Shown here: positions 19,179-27,908 of the stretch, piece after piece | Layout: every line of letters starts with the position of its first letter | How positions within the stretch are numbered: the first letter of the stretch is position 1 | From: Ketobacter sp. MCCC 1A13808 | GTDB taxonomy: Bacteria > Pseudomonadota > Gammaproteobacteria > Pseudomonadales > Ketobacteraceae | Assembly (NCBI RefSeq): GCF_009746715.1 | Contig: NZ_VRKW01000002.1 | Span: 310,001-374,000, forward strand | Length of the DNA stretch: 64,000 nt | Direction: 5' to 3' | Notes under the pieces: generated by a model | Told to the model about the DNA's origin: nothing | The model's input: only the letters and a program-made list of their open reading frames with translations | Databases searched by the model: none | Translations under genes and position numbers: made by a program

Positions 19179-20258
19179 CTACTTTTTTAGCGGTAACGGT
19201 TTGACGTTTTTAACTGCACTGATGGGGGTCACCTGCGCAGGCATTTCCCCCCAATCCGAATCAGGCCCGGTTGCCTCGGGCCCGCTGTTTTGAATTTCCT
19301 GCTGCTGTTGCGGTTGCGGTTGCAGCCCGGCCTGATGCTGATCAGGGCTCTGTGTGGGTTGTATGGCCGGGTCCGCTGCATTTTGATCCGCATTCGATTT
19401 ACGCCGGTGCGCCAATACCAACTCACAAACGGCCAGAATATCCGCAGATGCAATTTGCTCCCGTTGGTGCCAGGCCGCGTGCGCACGCGACGCTCTCAAC
19501 AGCGTCAGGTCAGCCCTGACCCCTTCAACATTGGCTTGATGACAGATGCTGCTCACTTGCTCATAGACTTGATCCGTAAACAGCAACCCCGCCAATAGGG
19601 TCTGGGAACGCAGAATACCTTCTTTCAACCGATTCTGGGTATCGCTATGCTGCTGCTGGAAACGTTCCGGATCGGCGTCGAAATTCATTCTGGCACGGAC
19701 TATAGCCTGTCGGATAGACGGCTCGATATTGGCCTGCAAATCCACAAACAATCCAAACCGATCTAACAGTTGCGGACGCAGCGTGCCTTCTTCCGGGTTC
19801 ATTGTGCCCACCAATACCAGGCGCGCATCGTGCTGATGAGAGATACCATCACGCTCAATTCGATTGATACCGCTGGCAGACACATCCAGCAAAACATCCA
19901 CCAGCGCATCCGGCAACAAGTTGACCTCATCGACATACAGCACACCCTGGTGTGCGCGGGATAACAAGCCGGGTTTGAATTGGACCTCGTTGTGTTTTAA
20001 AGCCGTTTCAATATTCAGGGAACCGATTAGCTGCTCTTCACTGGCACCTAATGGTAATTCCACAAACTCGCCCTTAGGCAACAACTCAGCCAACCCCCGG
20101 GCACAGGTGGATTTGGCGGTACCGCGCGGCCCCTGGATTAACACACCGCCGAGCGCCGGATCAATTGCCGCTAATAACAACGCCATTTGCAATTGTGCCT
20201 GCCCCTGCACAGCACAGAAAGGAAATTGCAAACGCGGGGCATGTAAAGCAGTGCTCAT
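19179..20258 (-). CDS. AAA+ ATPase, magnesium chelatase ChlI/BchI-like (cobaltochelatase motor)
   Basis: 359 residues: P-loop GPRGTAKST near residue 40, Walker B GVLYVDEVNLLPD near 125, sensor region LVGTMNPEEG near 150 and arginine-containing blocks LRPQLLDRFGLFV, typical of ChlI. After about residue 285 comes a Gln/Pro-rich linker (PDQHQAGLQPQPQQQQEIQN) like the linker that joins the AAA and VWA parts in ChlD, and then the next gene supplies the VWA domain. It overlaps cobN by 4 bp (ATGA). In pseudomonads the same cobN-chlI-chlD order replaces CobS/CobT. Confidence 0.92.
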   Translation of the reverse strand: MSTALHAPRLQFPFCAVQGQAQLQMALLLAAIDPALGGVLIQGPRGTAKSTCARGLAELLPKGEFVELPLGASEEQLIGSLNIETALKHNEVQFKPGLLSRAHQGVLYVDEVNLLPDALVDVLLDVSASGINRIERDGISHQHDARLVLVGTMNPEEGTLRPQLLDRFGLFVDLQANIEPSIRQAIVRARMNFDADPERFQQQHSDTQNRLKEGILRSQTLLAGLLFTDQVYEQVSSICHQANVEGVRADLTLLRASRAHAAWHQREQIASADILAVCELVLAHRRKSNADQNAADPAIQPTQSPDQHQAGLQPQPQQQQEIQNSGPEATGPDSDWGEMPAQVTPISAVKNVKPLPLKK

Positions 20259-23200
20259 GACATTAAACCTTCCAGTTGTTGTTCGCTGTTCAGCAAATGC
20301 TGTTCTATTTGTTGCCGGTAATCACCGGGCTCCTGCCAGAGCCCCCGCTGTATTGCTTCCAATAACCGCTCGCACATATCATGCAACGCATCCGGATTGT
20401 GCTGCTGTAAAAAAGCGCGGTTAGCATTGTCATTCAAATAGGCATCGGTGACACTTTCATACTGATCATCACGCACCACCCTTGCCGTAGCATCGTAGGC
20501 GAACAGATAATCCACGGTGGCGGCCATTTCGAACGCGCCTTTGTATCCGTGACGTTTTACTCCGTCAATCCACTTGGGGTTAGTGACACGAGAACGCATT
20601 ACGCGGCTGATTTCCTGCGCTAATGAACGAATTTTCGGCGCCTGGGGATTACTGTGATCCCCCATCAACACGCTGGGTTGGCGACCACTGTAATGCCGTA
20701 CGGCTGCCGTCATGCCGCCGTGGAATTGATAATAATCGTCGGAATCCAGCACATCGTGTTCGCGATTATCCTGGTTCTGGACCACCATATCGATCGAAGA
20801 TAAACGCTGACTAAAGGTGTCCCGGGCATCGGTGCCATAATCGTTCTGCCCATAGGCGTAACCACCCCAGTTGCGAAACGCCGACGCCAGATCACTATCC
20901 TCATTCCAATCACGGGAATCGATCAGATGCTGCATCCCGGCACCATAGGCGCCCGGCCGGGCACTGAAAATCCGATAGCGGGCTTGTTTCTGAGCTTGCT
21001 CCGGCGCGATACCCTGTTGCACCAAATGATCGGCTTCCTGCTGCATGCGAACGCGTATCGGGTTGACGTCCGCCGGCTCATCCAGCTCTGCTATTTTCTG
21101 CACTGCTGCATCAAATAAGCGGATAACGTTGGAAAATGCATCCCGGAAAAAACCCGACACCCGCAAAGTCACGTCTATGCGTGGCCGGTCCAGTAATGAC
21201 ATGGGCAAAATCTCAAAATCGGCAACGCGGTTACTGCCATTGGCCCACTTCGGTTTCACACCAATCAAGGCAAACGCTTGAGCGACATCATCACCGCCGG
21301 TACGCATAGTGGCAGTGCCCCAGATCGACAGGCCGATGGCTTTGGGATAATCACCGTGTTCCTGCACATACTTTTCAATCAGCAGGTCCGCAGATTTAAA
21401 TCCCAACAACCACGCCGTGGGCGTCGGGATTGAACGCGTATCGACAGAGAAAAAGTTTCGCCCGGTAGGCAGTACGTCCGGTCGTCCACGACTGGGTGCG
21501 CCACTGGGGCCCGGCGGCACAAAACGCCCCTCCAGGCCACGACAGAATTGCAGCAGCTCCTGTTCGCCGCAGGCTTTTAATTTCGGAATAAGATCATTCT
21601 GAATACGGGTGAAGACCTTTGCAGTATGCTGCCACGCAACCGGCAACGGCTTTTGGGCGTCGCCACCCAGCAGCACCGTTTCAAGCAGCTGCAGTGCCAA
21701 TAATTCCAACCGCTCGCGCGTATCGCCGGCATGTCGCCAGGGAGCATCACTGACCTCTTGCAATGCTGGTGGTCGCTCCCCGGTCCAGGCAAGATTCCAT
21801 TCGCTATCCAGCGGGTCGAAGGTGTCTTCTCCACCATTATCCAGCTTAAAATCCAAAGCCAGCGCACGAATTAAGCTGTTGTTGTGGTCACTGCCAGCGG
21901 CCACCGGATATCGTGCCAGCGCCAGCAAGGTATCCCGCAACAACCGCCCGGTCGGGGACTCACCCAATATATGCAAGCCATCGCGAATCTGGCTTTCTTT
22001 CAGTTCGCACAAGTACGCGTCCGTGCTGTTCAGCACCGCTTGCTCTTCCGCTTCAGTTGTCGGTTCGGGCAGGCCCAGATCCTGATGCAGGTTGTGTTTG
22101 ATTATGTGCTGCAGAATGTGTTTTCGCAGCAATTTGGCGCGCTTCGGATCCAGACTCAGCGCTTCATAGTATTCATCCACCTGACGCTCCAGATCCTGCG
22201 TCGGGCCGTAATTTTCTGCGCGGGTCAGCGGAGGCATCAAATGGTCGATTATCACGGCCTGAGCCCGGCGCTTCGCTTGGGTGCCTTCGCCTGGATCATT
22301 GACGATAAAAGGATACAGGTGTGGCGTGGGGCCAAAGATTAAATCCGGCCAACAATTTTCACTGAGCGCCACGCTTTTGCCCGGTAACCATTCCAGATTA
22401 CCGTGTTTGCCTACATGGGAAATTGCATCGATTTTCCATACCTTGCGCAACCAAAAATAAAACGCCAGATAAAAATGCGGAGGTATTAGCTCGGGGTCAT
22501 GATACCCGGCCATCTGATCCAGCAGATAACCCCGTGCCGGCTGAATGCCCACAAAAACATTACCGCAACGAAGTCCCGCAATCATAAAGCGGTTATTGCG
22601 CAACATCGGGTCCTGTTGCGGCTCGCCCCAGCGTTCGGTTATCAGCTCACGGTTAGCCTGGGGCAACTGACTGAAAAACTGCAGATACTCTTCCATCGCC
22701 AAACTTTGTTTGGCGGGCCGGGTCGCCCAGTGATCCGGGTCGTTGGTGATGCCTTTTTTCAGGTGTGCAATCAGTTCGTCGCCATCTCGCGGAATGGCGT
22801 CCACACCATAACCGGACTGTCGCAATTGATTCAGAATATTGATCAGGGAATTGGGTGTATCCAAGCCCACCCCGTTACCCAAGCGCCCTTCTTTTGTGGG
22901 GTAATTTGCCAGGATTAATGCCAGTCGTTTATTTTGATTCGGTAATTCACGCAGGCGACACCAACGCCGTGCCAGCTCACAAACAAATTCACTACGCTCT
23001 TCGTGGGGCTGGTATTGCACCACATCCGTTTGCGTTAATTCACATCGGTAGGCCAAGCCCTTAAAGCTCACCGCGCGGGAAATAATTCTTCCGTCTACTT
23101 CCGGCATGGCAATGTGCATGGCAATATCACGCGGTTGCAATCCGTGCGGATCTTGTTCCCATCCGGCCTGGTTTCCTCCGCTCAATACCAGCTGCAACAC

Positions 23201-24088
23201 CGGTATATCCCCCACCAGGGCGTGATCACCGGGATCATCTATACCGGAATGGGCAAACGCCGTAGTATTCATAATCAGACTAACGCTATTATCCCGACAC
23301 AATTGCTGCAATGTTTCCAGACACAGCGGGTCTTTCAGTGACGACAACGCAATGGGTAATGGATTCAGGCCTTTACTCAATAGCACATTACATAAGTGCG
23401 AAAACACCAGTGTGTTGCCTGCTTGCAAATGAGAACGGTAAAAAAGAATCGCCACGCACGATGCATCCGGGTGCCATTGTGCCCGCCAATGTTCTGCTGA
23501 TGCGTGCTCTTTCTGAGGATGGAACACACTGATCAGCGGCAGCGGTTTGGCAGGTAATACCGGTAACGCAATTTCAAAAAAACGCACCGCCAGATAGTGA
23601 AAGAATTGACGGGCATTAGTTCCACCACCCTCCCGCAGATAACGCCACATTCTGCGACAGCTTTCCGCATCCACGGTGCTTTTCATTAACAGATTGGTAT
23701 CTTCTGAGGTGTCACCGGAAAACATCACTAACTGGCGCTCTCCGGATTGACACATCTCAACCACCTGCTCAGTGCCATAGGGCCAATAACTTTCACCACC
23801 GAGATGATCAATAACAATCACCTTGGCGTATTGCAACACTTGCTCCAGATACAAATCGATGGAGGCGGGCTGCCGTAAATGCAACAAGTTGGCCAGGCGC
23901 ACGCTCGGGAAACTGAATTGCGCTTGCGCTCCAGGCTCTGCCTGTATCGCCATGACCTGCGCGGACAGCAACGCCAGCGTGGAATCAGACGCACTGAGAA
24001 TAACAATATCCGCAGGGGTCTGATCCAAGCGGGTGATGATCGACTCATCGTCAATAAATCCCCCTGGTTGTGCCGCCAGTAAATGCAT
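20255..24088 (-). CDS. cobN: Aerobic cobaltochelatase large subunit CobN
   Basis: 1277 residues, the normal length for CobN, which binds hydrogenobyrinate a,c-diamide and inserts cobalt using an AAA+/VWA motor. Recognisable CobN/BchH blocks include ILANYPTKEGRLGNGVGLDTP, HVGKHGNLEWLPGKS, PGEGTQAKRRAQAVIIDHL, IWGTATMRTGGDDVAQA and the C-terminal YKGAFEMAATVDYLFAYDATA. The start overlaps the cobW stop (TAATG) and the end overlaps chlI (ATGA), so the whole stretch is tightly coupled. No frameshift seen. Confidence 0.97.
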   Translation of the reverse strand: MHLLAAQPGGFIDDESIITRLDQTPADIVILSASDSTLALLSAQVMAIQAEPGAQAQFSFPSVRLANLLHLRQPASIDLYLEQVLQYAKVIVIDHLGGESYWPYGTEQVVEMCQSGERQLVMFSGDTSEDTNLLMKSTVDAESCRRMWRYLREGGGTNARQFFHYLAVRFFEIALPVLPAKPLPLISVFHPQKEHASAEHWRAQWHPDASCVAILFYRSHLQAGNTLVFSHLCNVLLSKGLNPLPIALSSLKDPLCLETLQQLCRDNSVSLIMNTTAFAHSGIDDPGDHALVGDIPVLQLVLSGGNQAGWEQDPHGLQPRDIAMHIAMPEVDGRIISRAVSFKGLAYRCELTQTDVVQYQPHEERSEFVCELARRWCRLRELPNQNKRLALILANYPTKEGRLGNGVGLDTPNSLINILNQLRQSGYGVDAIPRDGDELIAHLKKGITNDPDHWATRPAKQSLAMEEYLQFFSQLPQANRELITERWGEPQQDPMLRNNRFMIAGLRCGNVFVGIQPARGYLLDQMAGYHDPELIPPHFYLAFYFWLRKVWKIDAISHVGKHGNLEWLPGKSVALSENCWPDLIFGPTPHLYPFIVNDPGEGTQAKRRAQAVIIDHLMPPLTRAENYGPTQDLERQVDEYYEALSLDPKRAKLLRKHILQHIIKHNLHQDLGLPEPTTEAEEQAVLNSTDAYLCELKESQIRDGLHILGESPTGRLLRDTLLALARYPVAAGSDHNNSLIRALALDFKLDNGGEDTFDPLDSEWNLAWTGERPPALQEVSDAPWRHAGDTRERLELLALQLLETVLLGGDAQKPLPVAWQHTAKVFTRIQNDLIPKLKACGEQELLQFCRGLEGRFVPPGPSGAPSRGRPDVLPTGRNFFSVDTRSIPTPTAWLLGFKSADLLIEKYVQEHGDYPKAIGLSIWGTATMRTGGDDVAQAFALIGVKPKWANGSNRVADFEILPMSLLDRPRIDVTLRVSGFFRDAFSNVIRLFDAAVQKIAELDEPADVNPIRVRMQQEADHLVQQGIAPEQAQKQARYRIFSARPGAYGAGMQHLIDSRDWNEDSDLASAFRNWGGYAYGQNDYGTDARDTFSQRLSSIDMVVQNQDNREHDVLDSDDYYQFHGGMTAAVRHYSGRQPSVLMGDHSNPQAPKIRSLAQEISRVMRSRVTNPKWIDGVKRHGYKGAFEMAATVDYLFAYDATARVVRDDQYESVTDAYLNDNANRAFLQQHNPDALHDMCERLLEAIQRGLWQEPGDYRQQIEQHLLNSEQQLEGLMS

Positions 24089-25194
24089 TAAACGACAGGT
24101 TCCACGTTCACACGGTGACTCACCTGCAATACCGCTTTGCTCAGTTCTTCGTACAGTAGTTCCTGATTCAGATCTTGCCCGATTAACACCAGATGAGTAT
24201 GCGCCACTTCGTCCGGATTCCAGCGCCGGTCAAAATAACTATCAAAGCGCTTACCAACACCGTGCACGACCAATCGCATTGGTTTTTCTGGCAAGGCAAC
24301 AAACCCTTTCACCCGAAAAATAGTAAACTCCTGCACCAGGTGATGCAGGGACTGCATCAGCAAATCCTTATTGACCACCGGTAAGGAAATCACCACGGAA
24401 TCAAACTGGTCATGATCGTGTTCATGCTCGCCATCTTCCCCATGATGGGAATCGTGATGGCTGTTGCGTTCATGGATATTGTCCTCGGTACTGCTACCCA
24501 ATCCCAGCAGGACATTTAAATCCAGCTTGCCATGATCGCTGGCAATCACTTTTACCTGCGCTGGGATTTCCTTGCGCACCAGCGCTTCTACTTCGGCCAA
24601 CACAGTGCTGTTTGCCAGGTCTGCTTTACTCAGCACCACCAGATCCGCCGCCGATAACTGATCTTCAAACAACTCATGCAATGGCGATTCGTGGTCCAGA
24701 TTGGGATCGGATTTACGTTGCGCATCCACCGCAACCGGGTTTGCCGCAAACTGACCGGAGGCAGTAGCAGGCACGTCCACCACCGTAATCACGGCGTCCA
24801 CCGTGCACGCATTTTTGATTTCCGGCCAATTGAACGCCTGTACCAGCGGCTTTGGTAACGCCAGACCGGAGGTTTCAATCAGGATATGATCAATATCATC
24901 GCGGCGTTCTATCAATTGCTTCATTACCGGATAGAATTCTTCCTGCACCGTGCAACACAAACAGCCATTGGCAAGTTCATATAAGGTACCGCTTTTTTCG
25001 CCACCCTCTTCATCACAGCCGATGGTGCAACCTCTCAGGATATCCCCATCGATACCCAACTCGCCGAATTCATTGACGATCACCGCAATACGGCGGCCAT
25101 CGGCATGGTCCAGAATGTGACGTAACAATGTGGTTTTACCGGAACCAAGAAATCCGGTCACAATCGTTGCCGGTATTTTATTCTGCTTGCTCAT
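24088..25194 (-). CDS. cobW: CobW family metal-chaperone GTPase
   Basis: About 368 residues. G3E P-loop GFLGSGKTTLLRHIL near the N-terminus, conserved ELANGCLCCTVQEEFYPVM holding the CxCC metal site, ETSGLALPKPL, and the NKxD-like SKADL. A His/Asp-rich insert (HHDSHHGEDGEHEHDHD) around 245 is a typical metal-loading loop. The role is delivery of Co2+ to CobN. Three in-frame starts exist (25230, 25206, 25194); I chose 25194 because MSKQNKIPATIVTGF matches family N-termini and does not overlap the preceding stop at 25199; 25206 is nearly as good. Confidence 0.93.
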   Translation of the reverse strand: MSKQNKIPATIVTGFLGSGKTTLLRHILDHADGRRIAVIVNEFGELGIDGDILRGCTIGCDEEGGEKSGTLYELANGCLCCTVQEEFYPVMKQLIERRDDIDHILIETSGLALPKPLVQAFNWPEIKNACTVDAVITVVDVPATASGQFAANPVAVDAQRKSDPNLDHESPLHELFEDQLSAADLVVLSKADLANSTVLAEVEALVRKEIPAQVKVIASDHGKLDLNVLLGLGSSTEDNIHERNSHHDSHHGEDGEHEHDHDQFDSVVISLPVVNKDLLMQSLHHLVQEFTIFRVKGFVALPEKPMRLVVHGVGKRFDSYFDRRWNPDEVAHTHLVLIGQDLNQELLYEELSKAVLQVSHRVNVEPVV

Positions 25195-25198
25195 TTGA

Positions 25199-25567
25199 TT
25201 ATTCATCCTCAATGGCAGGTATTCTGGCAATGAATTTGCCTTTAATATGTTCCGGCCAGTCCCGGTAGGGGACCTGTCCGGTATCGGATAGCTGGTAGGC
25301 CTGGCAGTACTGCAATAATGCGGTGACGGCGTTTTGATCCGGCAAAAAATCCCCGATCACATAACCCAGCTTACGGTTATTACGCACCTGTACCACACAG
25401 TGTCGCTTGCACGCCATCAAGCAGCGAAAACGTTTCAGACTCACGGGCAGCGCTGAATCTTTTATGGCCCGTTCCAATGCGTGTGCCAATCGCTCGCCTG
25501 AATGCACCGCATCCGGCTCGCTATCATTGAATCCACAGGTTTCGCAAACCAACAAGGTCGTGGTCAT
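25199..25567 (-). CDS. DUF1636 family putative metal-binding protein
   Basis: 122 residues with a thioredoxin-like ferredoxin cysteine pattern: LLVCETCGFN near the N-terminus and CLMACKRHCVVQV in the middle, then a conserved YVIGDF. This is the DUF1636 pattern, found in cobalamin operons of Proteobacteria and Cyanobacteria. It sits between cobO and cobW with gaps of about 10 and 4 bp. A redox or metal-handling role in cobalt insertion is plausible but unproven. Confidence 0.85.
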   Translation of the reverse strand: MTTTLLVCETCGFNDSEPDAVHSGERLAHALERAIKDSALPVSLKRFRCLMACKRHCVVQVRNNRKLGYVIGDFLPDQNAVTALLQYCQAYQLSDTGQVPYRDWPEHIKGKFIARIPAIEDE

Positions 25568-25577
25568 AACCGGACGA

Positions 25578-26183
25578 CTAAAAGTCGATGCCCGCCTGCG
25601 CTTTCACCCCGGCTTTATAGGCGTGTTTTTCATCCCGGATTTCACTGACGGTATCCGCCAACGCGAACAGTTCCGGCTTGGCTCCACGGCCGGTCACAAT
25701 GACGGTTTGCATAAACGGACGCTGACGAATCGCCTCTACCACTTCCTGCGTATCCAGGTAGTTGTACTTCAGCATATAAGTAATTTCATCCAGCACCACC
25801 AGGTTGATGCTTTCGTCTTGCAGGAGCTGTTTGGAAAAGGCCCAGGCTTCATCGGCCGCCGCTTTATCTTTGTCCCAATCCTGGGTGTTCCAGGTGAAAC
25901 CGGTAGCCATGGCATGATAGGGAATTGGCAGATTTTGCTGTTGCAGAAAAAGCACTTCGCCGGTGGCCTGCGTGCCTTTTATATATTGCACGACACCCAC
26001 CTTATGACCGTGGCCCAGGGCTCGATAAAGGGTACCGAAAGCGGATGTGGATTTGCCCTTACCGTTTCCGGTAATTACCAATACGATACCGCGCTCTTCC
26101 TGAGCACGCTCGATGCCGGCATCAACTACTTCTTTTTTGCGCTGCATGCGCTCGTTATGGCGCTGCTTTTTCTCCGAATCCAT
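25578..26183 (-). CDS. cobO: Cob(I)yrinic acid a,c-diamide adenosyltransferase CobO
   Basis: 201 residues from the chosen ATG. P-loop GNGKGKSTSAFG, VGVVQYIKG, and VVLDEITYML are the CobO/BtuR ATP- and corrinoid-binding blocks; the N-terminal HNERMQRKKEVVDAG is the helix that caps the corrinoid. It transfers the 5'-deoxyadenosyl group to the corrinoid Co(I). The frame is open to a GTG at 26222, but AAGG sits 9 nt before the ATG at 26183 and the family normally starts about here. First gene of the operon, about 110 nt after the riboswitch core. Confidence 0.93.
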   Translation of the reverse strand: MDSEKKQRHNERMQRKKEVVDAGIERAQEERGIVLVITGNGKGKSTSAFGTLYRALGHGHKVGVVQYIKGTQATGEVLFLQQQNLPIPYHAMATGFTWNTQDWDKDKAAADEAWAFSKQLLQDESINLVVLDEITYMLKYNYLDTQEVVEAIRQRPFMQTVIVTGRGAKPELFALADTVSEIRDEKHAYKAGVKAQAGIDF

Positions 26184-26299
26184 ACCCATTGCCTTTGCCA
26201 GATTAAAATGAAAATCTAACACTAGAAATGCTTTGGACGTGGGGAATGGAAGACAGAAAACTCAGACTTCAGAGATCGCTGGCCGACCCGCCCACCGCA

Positions 26300-26465
26300 G
26301 GACAAAACACCTAATGCTCGCTAAAGGCCGGTCTCCAGACTCGTGAGCACGCCGGCTCACCTACTGTTGCGGGGGCAGTAAAGGCATTGCAGTGAACCCA
26401 GAAACGATCTGGCTGCGCACCTGTTTCCCGATTATCGTTTCAACCAGAACGGCTTTGAAACGCAC
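26300..26465 (-). promoter_or_regulatory. Cobalamin (AdoCbl) riboswitch
   Basis: On the minus strand the conserved elements appear in order: GGGAAACAGGTG (26419-26430), CTGCCCCCGCAACAGTAGGT inside 26356-26378, and AGTCTGGAGACCGGCC (26326-26341). These match the consensus core of B12 riboswitches (GGGAA..GGTG, GCCCCCGCAACTGTA-like, AGxCxGGAxACCxGCC). It lies upstream of cobO, so adenosylcobalamin would repress the whole operon. Outer stem boundaries are approximate. Confidence 0.93.
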
Positions 26466-26696
26466 CTCAAGCGCCTGCATCATATAACAGCGCCAAGAAA
26501 AGGGTCAACTTGGAATCAGCCGCAACCAACGCAAGCACTGGGCAATGGAGCGGGCCGGGGCTTCGAGCCGACCCCTTGCTTATACATCTATAAATACCAA
26601 TAACCCGTCGCTACTTTACCCCCAACCCCAACAGCTCATATCTTCAGGGCTATTCGGGCATACCCTTAACCTAATTAGTGCACCCGTTAACCGGTT
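26466..26696. other. Intergenic region between riboswitch and AraC gene
   Basis: About 230 bp. It must contain the promoter of the leftward cobalamin operon. No ORF, RNA gene or clear hairpin terminator for the leftward AraC gene was recognised. Confidence 0.5.
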
Positions 26697-27719
26697 CTAG
26701 ACCGGCCGAACGGAGGAAAAGTTAAACGAACGGACACGTTGCCGGTATTCGCCAGGGGTTTCTCCGGTTGCGCGACGAAACGCGTAACTGAATGCCGCGG
26801 GTGTGGAGAATCCCACCACATAGGAAACTTCCTTTATACACTGCGTACCTTCAAGGTATTTCTTTGCCTTCTCAATCCGGCATTGGGCGATATAATCCCC
26901 AATCGAGCATCCTCTGCTGGCGCGAAAGGCGCGGGTCAGCTGCCTCACGGATAATTTACACAACTCAGAAAGCTCGGTTAACGTAGGTGCTTCAGTGAGA
27001 TCCATGAGCCGTTCGTCAATCAACCGCAGACGCCAAGGTGTCAGCACACCATTCTTGGCATCATCAAGTGTCGAAGCATAGTGGCGAGTCAGCTCAATAG
27101 TAAGTTGGCCTGCTATCAACTCTGCTAATGCTTCACTGGCAAATCCGGGGTGCTGAGCCTCTTCTCCCAAACGTAATAGCAGGCTGCGTATATGGCCGTT
27201 ACGGATATTGAGGCTGGTTTCCAAGTGACGATCCGTCCAGTCCACTTTATTTTCGAACCAGCAACCCTCAGGACCAACGGGCAGCAGACAAATCATTGCC
27301 TTATGTCCACCCTGATCACCCCGTGCGTGAAACGCATGACCGGCAGGAATCAAATAGATATCACCAAGGCTTTCAAAGCGATGTGGATCCCAATAGTCTG
27401 TATAGCAGGCTCTGGCATTATGCAGCCGGGGCGTAAGAGAAAAATCGATCCAATGAGCCTGCCTATCAATCAGCACTTCATCAATCGGTTCAGAGAAATT
27501 AAAGTTAATTAAAAGCGCCTTAACCGTCGGAGCCTGAAGCGACGCTTCTATATTCATACTAACGGCTTGAGCGTTCACCATGGATTTAACCTGCTGCGAT
27601 CTTTTTCTGACTGCGTTGTAAATGTGTCTATCGGATACGTGAGTATACTGGCAATAGCAAATTAGCGGCAACATTTCAGCGAAAAGCTCTCTATAACGAA
27701 TCAAACTTCCCTCAGCCAT
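26697..27719 (-). CDS. AraC family transcriptional regulator
   Basis: Up to 340 residues. The C-terminal 100 residues are an AraC/XylS double helix-turn-helix: LTELSELCKLSVRQLTRAF, then EVSYVVGFSTPAAFSYAFRR and TGETPGEYRQ. The N-terminal part (about 60-190) is a cupin-like sensor domain with IYLIPAGHAFHARG. The start is uncertain: residues before about 47 (ATG at 27581) look unlike a regulator N-terminus. It is divergent from the sulfotransferase/alkylsulfatase-like cluster and is the obvious candidate to bind the two matching promoter elements at 27742 and 30206. Ligand unknown. Confidence 0.9.
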   Translation of the reverse strand: MAEGSLIRYRELFAEMLPLICYCQYTHVSDRHIYNAVRKRSQQVKSMVNAQAVSMNIEASLQAPTVKALLINFNFSEPIDEVLIDRQAHWIDFSLTPRLHNARACYTDYWDPHRFESLGDIYLIPAGHAFHARGDQGGHKAMICLLPVGPEGCWFENKVDWTDRHLETSLNIRNGHIRSLLLRLGEEAQHPGFASEALAELIAGQLTIELTRHYASTLDDAKNGVLTPWRLRLIDERLMDLTEAPTLTELSELCKLSVRQLTRAFRASRGCSIGDYIAQCRIEKAKKYLEGTQCIKEVSYVVGFSTPAAFSYAFRRATGETPGEYRQRVRSFNFSSVRPV

Positions 27720-27741
27720 CTAAGGCAATTCGGCCCGACCT

Positions 27742-27813
27742 CGAATAACAACGGCCCGAAGACGATAGCCTTTTGCAATTACAATACAACCCGATTTTGA
27801 CATAGTAAGGACC
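27742..27813 (+). promoter_or_regulatory. Duplicated promoter/operator element, copy 1
   Basis: Block A (27742-27767) begins CGAATAACAACGGCC and ends CGATA; 26 bp later block B (27794-27813) is ATTTTGACATAGTAAGGACC, containing a perfect -35 hexamer TTGACA at 27797-27802. The same two blocks with the same 26-bp spacing recur at 30206-30277: by hand 22/26 and 17/20 bases agree, while the middle is only about 10/26. It lies between the AraC gene and the SMP-30-like gene. It is probably an AraC-family operator just upstream of the -35. No strong -10 is visible, as expected for an activated promoter. Confidence 0.8.
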
Positions 27814-27908
27814 ATAACTACTAGCGCAATGATTCGCAACGAATCTTGATATGCCTATTAATGAGTCCGCCTTTACCTATGTTTATGCGCTGAAAAAAAG
27901 GGAACAAT

